DNA of 64,000 nt, taken from assembly GCA_020160955.1 (NCBI GenBank), contig JAIUOX010000006.1, forward strand, positions 1 through 64,000, written 5' to 3'. Below the pieces are notes generated by a model that worked only from the letters and a program-made list of their open reading frames with translations, had not been told where the DNA came from and made no database searches. Numbering within the stretch: position 1 is the stretch's first letter; every line of letters starts with the position of its first letter. The position numbers and the translations under genes were made by a program. Positions 55,499-63,721 of this stretch are shown piece by piece. This DNA comes from Pseudomonadota bacterium. GTDB lineage: Bacteria; Pseudomonadota; Alphaproteobacteria; Reyranellales; Reyranellaceae.

Positions 55499-56275
55499 CT
55501 AGGCGATGTCGGCGGCCTGGATGCGCTTGACCCCGGCGTCGGCCATCTGCTTCCACGCCGCGGCCAGCGAGCCGTTGAGGTCGATCGCCCGGGTCGCGTC
55601 CTCGATCACGTAGGTGGCGAAGCCGGCCTTGCGCGCATCGAGCGCCGTCCACGCGACGCAGAAGTCGGTCGCCAGGCCGGTCACGAACACCGTCGTGATG
55701 CCACGCTCCTTCAGGTAGCCGGCCAGCCCGGTCGGCGTCTTGCCGTCGGCCTCCACGAAGGCCGAGTAGCTGTCGACCTCCTTGTGGAAGCCCTTGCGGA
55801 TGATCAGCGTCGCGGTCGGCAGCGCGAGGTCCTTGTGCAGGTTCGCGTCCTCCGAGCCCTGCACGCAGTGATCCGGCCACAGCACCTGCGTGCCGTACGG
55901 CATCGCCGTCGTCTCGAACGGCTTCTTGCCGGCATGGGCACTGGCGAAGGACGCGTGGCCGGGCGTGTGCCAGTCCTGCGTCACCACGATGTTCTCGAAC
56001 GACTTCGACAGCCGGTTGATGATCGGCACGACGTCGGCGCCGCCCTTGACCGGCAGCGTGCCGCCATCGACGAAGCAGTTCTGCACGTCGACGACGATCA
56101 GCGCGCTCTTGTCGTCGGGCTTGATCGTGCCGGCGGCGCGGGCACCGCGGTGCAGCGCGAGGCCGGCCGCCAGCGCGGTCGTGGCGGTGGCGGCGAGGAA
56201 GAAGCGGCGGGAGACGGTCGAGCGGGCGACGGCGGAGCGGGAAGCGACGGGGCGGGAATTGTCGGAGCGGACCAT
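55499..56275 (-). CDS. Tat-exported isochorismatase-family nicotinamidase-like protein
   Basis: 258 residues from the ATG at 56275. A canonical Tat signal (SRRFFLAATATTALAAGLAL) precedes the PncA-type core. Catalytic triad Asp (IVVDVQNCF), Lys (IIRKGFHKE) and Cys (ATDFCVAW) and metal ligands (QDWHTPGHASF; WPDHCVQGS) are all present, so it should deamidate nicotinamide or pyrazinamide-like amides. Nicotinamidases are normally cytoplasmic; an exported form suggests scavenging of periplasmic nicotinamide. Converges with the response regulator gene, 6 bp apart. Confidence 0.88.
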   Translation of the reverse strand: MVRSDNSRPVASRSAVARSTVSRRFFLAATATTALAAGLALHRGARAAGTIKPDDKSALIVVDVQNCFVDGGTLPVKGGADVVPIINRLSKSFENIVVTQDWHTPGHASFASAHAGKKPFETTAMPYGTQVLWPDHCVQGSEDANLHKDLALPTATLIIRKGFHKEVDSYSAFVEADGKTPTGLAGYLKERGITTVFVTGLATDFCVAWTALDARKAGFATYVIEDATRAIDLNGSLAAAWKQMADAGVKRIQAADIA

Positions 56276-56324
56276 GGCGACCTCCGGTTGGGGCTGCCGC
56301 CAGCCTAGCAAGGGCCGGGCCGGA

Positions 56325-56573
56325 CTACCGCTGGTTGATGCAGATCGCCGACAGCATCGGGGCCGAGGAGGCCCCGGGGGGAACCACCAGCCGGTCGTTG
56401 CCCGGCGCGCTCGGCAGGGTGCGGATCGTGCTCTCGGCCGTGCCGAGGCGGCCGGCATCGCTGCGCAGGTCGGCGAGCGCCACGTCGCAGGCCTGGCGCG
56501 TGGCGAACGGCACCTGGTAGCTCGAGATGGCATGTCCCCCGAGGAACCAGGTCACCAGAAGCAGGAACTCCAT
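56325..56573 (-). CDS. Small hypothetical protein with N-terminal hydrophobic segment
   Basis: 82 residues from the ATG at 56573: MEFLLLVTWFLGGHAISSYQ is a signal or membrane segment, then a stretch with one Cys pair-like arrangement (RQACDVALADL; SAICINQR) and a Pro/Gly/Ala region. No family recognised. It starts 5 bp after the MFS gene in the same direction, so it is likely translated from the same mRNA. The GC-rich coding pattern is normal for the window. Confidence 0.55.
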   Translation of the reverse strand: MEFLLLVTWFLGGHAISSYQVPFATRQACDVALADLRSDAGRLGTAESTIRTLPSAPGNDRLVVPPGASSAPMLSAICINQR

Positions 56574-56578
56574 GGTCT

Positions 56579-58093
56579 TCAGTCTCCCTTCGCCGGGGCC
56601 GACCGGGCCAGCGACAGCACGGCTGCGCCGACCAGGAGAATGCCCAGCATGACGATCACGTCGCGCCCGCCCGCGATCATCAGGGCGGGCGGCACGGCGA
56701 GCGTGCGGCCCGCCGCCGCGCCGAGGCTCGCCGACAGCACCGTGGCGCCGCTGGCGATGCCGGCGCTGATCCCCAGCAGGCGCATCAGGTTGAGCACCGC
56801 CGCGGCCTGCCCGGTCTCTTCCGCCGGCGCGGCCGCCATGATCGCACTGTTGTTCGGCGAGATGAACAGGCCCTGGCCGGCGCCGAACACGGCCAGCGCG
56901 ACGATCACCAGCCCGAGGTGGTCGGACGACCCGTCGAGCGACCAGTGCAGCAGCGCCAGCCCGGCCAGGCAGGTCGCGAGGCCGGCGACCGCGGGCAGCC
57001 GCGCGCCGAAGCGGTCGTAGAGCGCGCCGCCGATCGGCGAGACCAGCGCCAGCGCCACCGGCAGCACCGACAGGCGCAGGCCGGCCTGCAGCGAGTTGTC
57101 GGCATAGACCCGCACCAGCACGAACGGCACCAGGAAGAACACGCCGAACAGGCTGGCGTAGGACAGGAAGCTGGCGATGTTGCCCAGCAGGAAGACCGGG
57201 TTGGCCAGCAGGCGGAGGTCGAGCAGCGGCGCCGGCGAATGGTGCTCGACGCTGACGAACAGGGCGAGCAGCACCAGCGCCGCGACGCCGCAGCCGATCA
57301 TGGCGGGCGACGTGAAACCCCAGGCGTGGCCCTGGTTGAGCACCGCGACCACCGCGGTGAGCGACGGCAGCAGCAGGAAGGCGCCGCGCCAGTCGAAGCT
57401 CTCCCGCACCGTCGGCAGCTCGCTGCGCGGCACCACGAGCCACGACAGCAGGACCGACAGCAGGCCGATCGGCACGTTGATCCAGAAGGCCCAGTGCCAG
57501 TCCAGCGTGTCGAGGATCAGGCCGCCCAGCGCCGGGCCGGTGCACAGGCCGACGGCCTGCGCCGCCGCCTGGATGCCGAGCGCGCGGCCGCGCGCCTCGC
57601 GTCCCGCGACCATCACCACGATGGCCACGCTGTTGGCGGTGATCAGCGCCGCGCCGACGCCCTGCAGCACGCGGAACGCCACCAGCAGGGGAAGGGTCTG
57701 GGCGTAACCGCACAGCATCGAGCCGATGATGAAGGTCAGGAACCCGGCGGCGTAGAGCAGCTTGTGGCCGAACATGTCGGCCATCCGCCCGAAGATCGGC
57801 GTGAACGACGCCATCGACACCAGGTAGGACACCGCGACCCAGCTGACGCCCGACAGGCGGGTGTCGAAGAAGACCTCGAGCCGCGGCAGCAGCAGCTGCG
57901 TCATGCTGGCGTCGATCTGGCCCATCAGCGAACCGATGCAGACCGTGCCGACGACCAGCCAGCGATAGGACGGCTGGCGCGCGATGGCGGGCAGCGGCGG
58001 CGGCTCCTCGCCATGCCGGAACGCCGCGTCGAGCGCCCCGATGGACAACGGGCCCGGCAGCGGCACGGGCAGCGGCGGACGCCGATCGTTCAT
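56579..58093 (-). CDS. DHA2-type MFS drug transporter (14 TM)
   Basis: 504 residues with about fourteen hydrophobic segments, the usual length of the EmrB/QacA class. Motif A loop FGRMADMFGHKLLY and motif C region AVGLCTGPALGGLILDTLDW (antiporter motif) are visible; the mid-protein reads SFDWRGAFLLLPSLTAVVAV. A proton-driven exporter of drugs or hydrophobic compounds. No EmrA-like partner is adjacent. Divergent from the HAD gene. Confidence 0.9.
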   Translation of the reverse strand: MNDRRPPLPVPLPGPLSIGALDAAFRHGEEPPPLPAIARQPSYRWLVVGTVCIGSLMGQIDASMTQLLLPRLEVFFDTRLSGVSWVAVSYLVSMASFTPIFGRMADMFGHKLLYAAGFLTFIIGSMLCGYAQTLPLLVAFRVLQGVGAALITANSVAIVVMVAGREARGRALGIQAAAQAVGLCTGPALGGLILDTLDWHWAFWINVPIGLLSVLLSWLVVPRSELPTVRESFDWRGAFLLLPSLTAVVAVLNQGHAWGFTSPAMIGCGVAALVLLALFVSVEHHSPAPLLDLRLLANPVFLLGNIASFLSYASLFGVFFLVPFVLVRVYADNSLQAGLRLSVLPVALALVSPIGGALYDRFGARLPAVAGLATCLAGLALLHWSLDGSSDHLGLVIVALAVFGAGQGLFISPNNSAIMAAAPAEETGQAAAVLNLMRLLGISAGIASGATVLSASLGAAAGRTLAVPPALMIAGGRDVIVMLGILLVGAAVLSLARSAPAKGD

Positions 58094-58155
58094 CGCCGAA
58101 AGAGTGACACAACTTGCAGGCTGTGCAAGCTTATCGCGGCGTTCAGGGGTGAGGC

Positions 58156-58893
58156 ATGGGGAAATCGCGGGCCGTTCCAGGACTCGGATCGATCAAGGCG
58201 CTGACCTTCGATGTCCAGGGGACCTGCACCGACTTCTGCGGGCCGCTGCAGCGCATGGGCGACGCGGTCAACCGCGCCAAGGGCCTGTCGCTCGACTGGG
58301 GCGCGCTGTCGGCCGAGTGGCGCGGGCTGTACCGCGCCACGCTCGACGCGGTGATCGCCGGCCAGCGACCGTTCCTGCGGGTCGACCGGATCTACCGCGA
58401 AACCCTCGACACACTGCTCGACAGGCACGGGCTGGGCGGCACCTTCGACGCGGCCGAACGCGACGAGATGAACCGCGTGTGGAGCCGGCTCGAGCCATGG
58501 CCCGACACCGTGCCCGGCCTCGCCCGCCTGCGCCGGCGTTTCGTGCTCTCGACCCTGTCCAACACCGCCATGTCGACCATGGTGGCGGTGGTTAAGCACG
58601 GCGCCCTGCCCTTCGACGCCGTGCTGACGGCCGAGCTGGCGCGCATCTACAAGCCGGCCCCCGCCGTGTACCAGCTGGCGGTCGACTACCTGGGCTTCGC
58701 GCCGTCGGAGATCATGATGGTCGCCTGTCACAAGTACGACCTCGCGGCGGCGCGGGCCTTCGGCATGCGCACCGCCTTCGTGACCCGGCCGCTGGAATTC
58801 GGACCGGGCGAGTCCCCCGACGTCGCGCCAGAGGACTGGTTCGATGTCTTCGCCGAGGACTTCCTCGACCTCGCCGACGCGCTCGGCGCCTAG
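58156..58893 (+). CDS. HAD-superfamily haloacid dehalogenase-type (type II) hydrolase
   Basis: 245 residues. Nucleophile motif LTFDVQGTCTDF (Asp), motif II STLSNTAMS, motif III Lys in IYKPAPAVYQLA, and the loop MMVACHKYDLAAARAFGMRT. This matches L-2-haloacid dehalogenases, though Gln replaces the aromatic residue after the nucleophile pair (usual FDxFGT/FDxYGT), so dehalogenation is not assured. Its stop overlaps that of the convergent PEBP gene (CTAG). Confidence 0.86.
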   Translation: MGKSRAVPGLGSIKALTFDVQGTCTDFCGPLQRMGDAVNRAKGLSLDWGALSAEWRGLYRATLDAVIAGQRPFLRVDRIYRETLDTLLDRHGLGGTFDAAERDEMNRVWSRLEPWPDTVPGLARLRRRFVLSTLSNTAMSTMVAVVKHGALPFDAVLTAELARIYKPAPAVYQLAVDYLGFAPSEIMMVACHKYDLAAARAFGMRTAFVTRPLEFGPGESPDVAPEDWFDVFAEDFLDLADALGA

Positions 58894-59390
58894 CGCGAGA
58901 ACTTGCCGGTCAGCGTCGCCTTCTCGATCGTGTTGAAGTGAAGGTTGAAGCCGACGACTGCCGCCGAGGTATCGGCGTTGACCGGCAGCGCGTCCTGCTT
59001 CACGGCGAACACGGTGAAGATGTAGCGGTGCGGGCCGTGGCCCTCCGGCGGGCACGGGCCGCCGTAGCCCGGCGCGCCGAAGTCGGTGCGGGTCTGCAGC
59101 GCGCCCTTGGGCAGCAGGCCGGCCTTCGGGTTGCCGGCGTCGAGCTTCAGTTCGCGCGTGTCGGCCGGCAGGTTGACCACCACCCAGTGCCAGAAGCCCG
59201 AGCCGGTCGGCGCGTCGGGGTCGAAGCAGGTGACGGCGAAGCTCTTCGTGCCCTCCGGCACGTTCGACCAGGCGAGGTGCGGCGACTTGTTGCCACCGCC
59301 GCAGCCGAAGCCGTAATCCGCCGACAGGATGTGGTCCATCTTGAGGGTCTCGCCCTCCTTGAAGTTGTTGCTCGTCAGAACGAGTGCCAT
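58890..59390 (-). CDS. YbhB/YbcL-type phosphatidylethanolamine-binding (PEBP, Raf kinase inhibitor-like) protein
   Basis: 166 residues from the ATG at 59390, no signal peptide. Family motifs: NKSPHLAWSNVPEGTKSFAV, DPDAPTGSGFWHWVVVNLPA, GYGGPCPPEGHGPHRYIFTVFA. Binds small anions or phospholipid head groups; precise role in bacteria is unknown. Convergent with the HAD gene and divergent from the amidohydrolase gene. Confidence 0.92.
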   Translation of the reverse strand: MALVLTSNNFKEGETLKMDHILSADYGFGCGGGNKSPHLAWSNVPEGTKSFAVTCFDPDAPTGSGFWHWVVVNLPADTRELKLDAGNPKAGLLPKGALQTRTDFGAPGYGGPCPPEGHGPHRYIFTVFAVKQDALPVNADTSAAVVGFNLHFNTIEKATLTGKFSR

Positions 59391-59480
59391 GTTCGTCTCC
59401 CTGTCGGTGGCTTCGGTCGGCGCGGAGAGTGACCCACCGCCCGCGCCCGAGGCAAGCCGTGAACGAGCGAGGCAACCAGA

Positions 59481-61121
59481 GTGTCGATCACCATCTTCCG
59501 CGCCCGGCGCATCCTCACCATGAACCCGGCGCGCCCGGAAGCCACCCATGTCGCGGTGCGGGACGGCCGGATCCTGGGCGCCGGCACGCTCGACGAGCTG
59601 GCGGGATGGGGCCCCTACCGGGTCGACGACCGCTTCTCCGAAATGGTGCTGATGCCCGGCCTGGTCGAGGGCCACAGCCATGCCAGCGAGGGGACCTTCT
59701 GGCGCTATCTCTACCTCGGCCGCTTCGACCGCACGGCGCCCGACGGCAAGGTGTGGTCCGGCCTCGGCTCGATCGACGCGATCGTCGACCGCCTGGTCGA
59801 GGGCGAGCGCGCGCTCGCCACGCCGGGTGAGCCGCTGGCCGGCTGGGGCCTCGACCCGATCTACTACGGCAGCCGCCGCATCGATCGCGCCGACTTCGAC
59901 CGCGTGTCGACGACGCGGCCGGTCGGCGTGATGCACGCCAGCGGCCACATCCTCAACGTCAACAGCCGCGCCCTCGAGCTGGCCGGCATGCTGCGGCCGG
60001 GCATCAACCATCCCGGCGTGCCGCTCGGCAAGGACGGCCTGCCGACCGGCGAGCTGAAGGGACCGGAGGCGATGACCATGGTCGGCGGCCACGTCGGCTT
60101 CAACCGCGAGGTGCTGGCCAACGACGAGCCCGGCCTGCGCCGCTTCGCGCGGCTGTGCGTGCGCGCCGGCGTCACCACCGCGACCGATCTCGCCAACCTC
60201 CTGCCGGCCGACGCGGTGGCGATGATGCGCCGCGTCACCGGCGAGGCCGGCTATCCCGTCCGCATCGTGTCGCTGCGCCGCTTCCAGGGCCTGACGGCGC
60301 AGGGCGCGATCGACGCCGCGCTGGCGCTCAGGCCGCAATCGACCGACCGACTGCGGCTGGGCGCGATCAAGATGTTCGCCGACGGCTCGATCCAGGGCTT
60401 CTCGGCGCGGCTGCGCTGGCCGGGCTACTTCAACGGCGCGCCCAACGGCCTGTGGTACACGCCGCCCGAGACGGTGCGCGAGGTCTACACGCTGGCGCTG
60501 CGCAACGAGGTGCTGGTCCACACCCACACCAACGGCGACGAGGCGACCGAGATGGCGCTCGACTGCCTCGAGCAGGCGCTGCGCGCCGCGCCGACGCCGG
60601 ACCATCGCTTCACGCTGCAGCACTGCCAGCTGGCGGATGCCGCGCAGTTCCGCCGCATGCGGCGGCTCGGCATGTGCGCCAACCTGTTCCCCAACCACCA
60701 CTTCTACTGGGGCGACCAGCACTACGAGATGACGGTCGGGCCGGAGCGCGCCATGCGCATGAATGCCTGCGCCACCGCGCTGGCCACCGGCGTGCCGCTG
60801 GCCATCCACTCGGATGCGCCGGTGACGCCGCTCGGCCCGCTGTTCACCGCGTGGTGCGCCGCCAACCGGGTCACCGCCTCGGGCCGCGTGCTCGGCACCA
60901 CCGAGCGGATCGGCGTTCCCGACGCGCTGCGCACCATCACGCTGGGCGCGGCGTGGACGCTGAAGCTCGACGGCGAGGTCGGCTCGATCGAGTGCGGCAA
61001 GCGCGCCGACTTCGCGGTGCTGCAGGACGACCCGCTGGAGATCGGCGCGGCCAACCTCAAGGACGTGCGGGTGTGGGGCACCGTGCAGGACGGCCGGGTG
61101 TTCCCCGCGGCCGAGGCGTGA
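59481..61121 (+). CDS. YtcJ-like amidohydrolase (amidohydrolase 3 family)
   Basis: 546 residues from a GTG at 59481. TIM-barrel amidohydrolase of the YtcJ/NfdA group: MPGLVEGHSHASEG (HxH), MHASGHILNVNSRALEL, LGAIKMFADGSIQGFSARL (carboxylated-Lys position), HTHTNGDEATEMAL, LQHCQLAD and IHSDAPVTPL (Asp). Likely hydrolyses an N-formyl or N-acyl group; substrate unknown. Cytoplasmic. Its stop overlaps the GTG of the CobW gene. Confidence 0.9.
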   Translation: MSITIFRARRILTMNPARPEATHVAVRDGRILGAGTLDELAGWGPYRVDDRFSEMVLMPGLVEGHSHASEGTFWRYLYLGRFDRTAPDGKVWSGLGSIDAIVDRLVEGERALATPGEPLAGWGLDPIYYGSRRIDRADFDRVSTTRPVGVMHASGHILNVNSRALELAGMLRPGINHPGVPLGKDGLPTGELKGPEAMTMVGGHVGFNREVLANDEPGLRRFARLCVRAGVTTATDLANLLPADAVAMMRRVTGEAGYPVRIVSLRRFQGLTAQGAIDAALALRPQSTDRLRLGAIKMFADGSIQGFSARLRWPGYFNGAPNGLWYTPPETVREVYTLALRNEVLVHTHTNGDEATEMALDCLEQALRAAPTPDHRFTLQHCQLADAAQFRRMRRLGMCANLFPNHHFYWGDQHYEMTVGPERAMRMNACATALATGVPLAIHSDAPVTPLGPLFTAWCAANRVTASGRVLGTTERIGVPDALRTITLGAAWTLKLDGEVGSIECGKRADFAVLQDDPLEIGAANLKDVRVWGTVQDGRVFPAAEA

Positions 61122-62029
61122 CGGCGGCCCGCCCCGTCACCGTCATCGGCGGCTACCTCGGCGCCGGCAAGACGACGCTGGTCAACCGCCTGCTGCGCGA
61201 GGCGGACGGACGGCGGCTGGCGGTGCTGGTCAACGACTTCGGCAGCTTGCCCATCGACCGCGACCTGGTCGTCGCGGCCGGCGGCGACACCATCGACATC
61301 GCCGGCGGCTGCGTCTGCTGCGCCTACGGCAGCGACCTCGTCGAGGCGCTGCAGGCGCTGGGCCGACGCGACGGCGTCGACCACGTGGTGCTCGAGACCA
61401 GCGGGGTCGCCCTGCCCGGCCTGGTGGCGAACACGCTGACCTTGGTGCCCGGCTACGCGCTGGCCGGCATCGCGGTGGTGGCCGACGCCACGCTGGTCCG
61501 CGCCCAGGCCGACGACCGCTACCTCGCCGACACGATCGAGCGGCAGCTCGCGGCGGCCGACCTCGTGCTCCTCAACAAGGCAGACCGCGTGGGCGAGGCG
61601 CTGGCCGACACCGCCGCGTGGCTGGGCGCGCGGGTGCCGGCGGCGCAGGTCGTGACGACCCAACGCTGCGCCGTGCCGGCCGACCTCGTGCTGGCGACGC
61701 GCCCCCGCCCGGCCGGCGACGGCACGTTGCGCACGCCGGGCGCGGTCGATGCCGCAGGCCTCTACGAGTCGTTCACGCTGGCGCCGTCCGGACCAGTCGA
61801 TCTCGCCGGGATGGGCCACCGGCTCGCGGCCCTGCCCGGGGTCCTGCGCGCCAAGGGCTTCCTGCGCGATCGCGACGGCGCGCGGCGCCTGCTGCAGGTC
61901 GTGCCGGGGCAGTGGGAGGTGACGGACGCGCCGCCGTCCGCCGGCGACGGACTCGTCGTGGTGGCGCGGCGCGGCGCGGCCGATCCGACCGCATTGCAAC
62001 GATGGTTTCAGTCCGGATGTCCCGATTGA
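61118..62029 (+). CDS. CobW-family (G3E) GTPase / metallochaperone
   Basis: 303 residues from the GTG overlapping the previous stop. Walker A GAGKTT, VNDFGSLPID, the metal-binding CxCC in GGCVCCAYGSD, ETSGVALP, and NKADRVG base-specificity motif; C-terminal CobW_C-like tail. The G3E family delivers zinc or other metals to client enzymes. Translational coupling to a metal-dependent amidohydrolase suggests that this enzyme may be the client (inference). Confidence 0.9.
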   Translation: MTAARPVTVIGGYLGAGKTTLVNRLLREADGRRLAVLVNDFGSLPIDRDLVVAAGGDTIDIAGGCVCCAYGSDLVEALQALGRRDGVDHVVLETSGVALPGLVANTLTLVPGYALAGIAVVADATLVRAQADDRYLADTIERQLAAADLVLLNKADRVGEALADTAAWLGARVPAAQVVTTQRCAVPADLVLATRPRPAGDGTLRTPGAVDAAGLYESFTLAPSGPVDLAGMGHRLAALPGVLRAKGFLRDRDGARRLLQVVPGQWEVTDAPPSAGDGLVVVARRGAADPTALQRWFQSGCPD

Positions 62030-62060
62030 CCGACTCCGCCGGGTAAGCGACAAAGACGAC

Positions 62061-63710
62061 ATGCAAAGTGCAAAAAACGCGCTGCGCCGCCAGAACAAGG
62101 CCGACCGGATGGCCCGGGTCGGCACGCTGGCCCGCGGCAAGTTCGTGTCGCCGGACAAGGTCCCGGCGGTGCTCCGCAAGATCATCGAGCCCGGCGACCG
62201 GCTGTGCCTCGAGGGCGACAACCAGAAGCAGGCGGACTTCCTCGCCAACCAGCTGGCGACGCTCGGCCCGAAGGACCTGAAGGACCTGCACCTGGTGATG
62301 TCGTGCATCACCCTGCCGTCCCACATCCAGCTGTTCGAGAAGGGTCTCGTCCGGCAGGTCGACTTCTGTTACGCGGGCCCGCAGGGCACGGCGGTGGCCG
62401 ACCTCGTGAAGCGCGGCAAGTTCCCGGTCGGCGCGATCCACACCTACAACGAGCTCTACGCCCGCTACTACATCGACCTGACGCCGCGCGTCGCGCTGAT
62501 CGCCGCCGCCAAGGCCGACCGCAAGGGCAACCTGTTCCTCGCCGCCAACACCGAGGAGACGCCGGCCATCGTCGAGCCGACCGCCTTCTCCGACGGCATC
62601 GTGTTCGCGCAGGTCAACGAGATCGTCGACAAGCTGCCGCGCATCGACATCCCGGCCGACCAGGTCGACCTCGTCGTGCAGGCGCCCTACCCGATGCACC
62701 TGCAGGCGCTGTTCACGCGCGACCCCGCCGCCATCACCGACGTCCAGGTGCTGATGGCCATGGTGGCGCTGCGCGGCATCTACGAGAAGTACGAGGTCCA
62801 GTCGCTGAACCACGGCGTCGGCTTCAACACCGCCGCGATCGAGCTCCTGCTGCCGACCTACGGCGAGCGGCTCGGCCTCAAGGGCAAGATCTGCAAGTAC
62901 TGGATGGTCAACCCGCTGCCGACCATGATCCCGGCGATCGAGTCGGGCTGGGTCGAGAGCGTCTTCGCGGTCGGCGGCGAAGTCGGCATGGAGCGCTACA
63001 CCGCGGCGCGGTCCGACGTGTTCTTCACCGGGCGCGACGGCTCGTTCCACTCCAACCGCGCGATGGGCCAGCTGGCCGGTCACTACGCCATCGACATGTT
63101 CATCGGCGCGTCGCTGCAGATCGACATCAACGGCAACTCCTCGACGGTGTCGAAGAACCGCATCACCGGCTTCGGCGGTGCGCCCAACATGGGCTGCCAG
63201 CCGACCGGCCGGCGCCACCCGACGACCGCCTGGCTGAAGGCCGGCGCCGAGGCCAATCCGGGCCCCGGCTCGCCGCCGGGCCGCAAGCTGGTCGTGCAGA
63301 TGGTCGAGACCTTCCAGGCCGGCCGCGTGCCGACCTTCGTCGAGGAACTCGACGCCCAGGACCGCTCGATCCGCAAGGCGCTGCACGGCGTCACGCCCGT
63401 CATGATCTACGGCGACGACGTCACCCACATCGTCACCGAGGAAGGCATCGCCAACCTCGCGGCCTGCCGCTCGATCGCCGAGCGCCAGGCAGCGATCCGC
63501 GCCGTTGCCGGCTATACGCCGGTCGGCCTCAAGCGCAAGAAGCGCGAGACCGAGGAACTGCGCCGCCGCGGCATCGTCCAGCTGCCCGAGGATGTCGGCG
63601 TGTCGCCGCGCGAGGCCTCGCGCGCGCTGCTCGCCGCGCAGGACATCAAGGGCCTGGTCAAGTGGTCGGGCGGTCTCTACGACCCGCCGCCGCAGTTCGT
63701 GGACTGGTAG
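62061..63710 (+). CDS. mdcA: Malonate decarboxylase subunit alpha (acetyl-S-ACP:malonate ACP transferase)
   Basis: 549 residues, the usual MdcA length. Recognised by RQNKADRMARV at the start, the CoA-transferase-like core, SVFAVGGEVGMERYTAARSD, NRAMGQLAGHYAIDMFIGAS, FGGAPNMGCQPTGRRH and the end LVKWSGGLYDPPPQFVDW. It swaps malonyl for acetyl on the acyl carrier protein MdcC, whose gene follows after 11 bp. This is the biotin-independent, soluble malonate decarboxylase. Remaining subunits are expected past the right edge. Confidence 0.93.
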   Translation: MQSAKNALRRQNKADRMARVGTLARGKFVSPDKVPAVLRKIIEPGDRLCLEGDNQKQADFLANQLATLGPKDLKDLHLVMSCITLPSHIQLFEKGLVRQVDFCYAGPQGTAVADLVKRGKFPVGAIHTYNELYARYYIDLTPRVALIAAAKADRKGNLFLAANTEETPAIVEPTAFSDGIVFAQVNEIVDKLPRIDIPADQVDLVVQAPYPMHLQALFTRDPAAITDVQVLMAMVALRGIYEKYEVQSLNHGVGFNTAAIELLLPTYGERLGLKGKICKYWMVNPLPTMIPAIESGWVESVFAVGGEVGMERYTAARSDVFFTGRDGSFHSNRAMGQLAGHYAIDMFIGASLQIDINGNSSTVSKNRITGFGGAPNMGCQPTGRRHPTTAWLKAGAEANPGPGSPPGRKLVVQMVETFQAGRVPTFVEELDAQDRSIRKALHGVTPVMIYGDDVTHIVTEEGIANLAACRSIAERQAAIRAVAGYTPVGLKRKKRETEELRRRGIVQLPEDVGVSPREASRALLAAQDIKGLVKWSGGLYDPPPQFVDW

Positions 63711-63721
63711 GATCCGCACCC

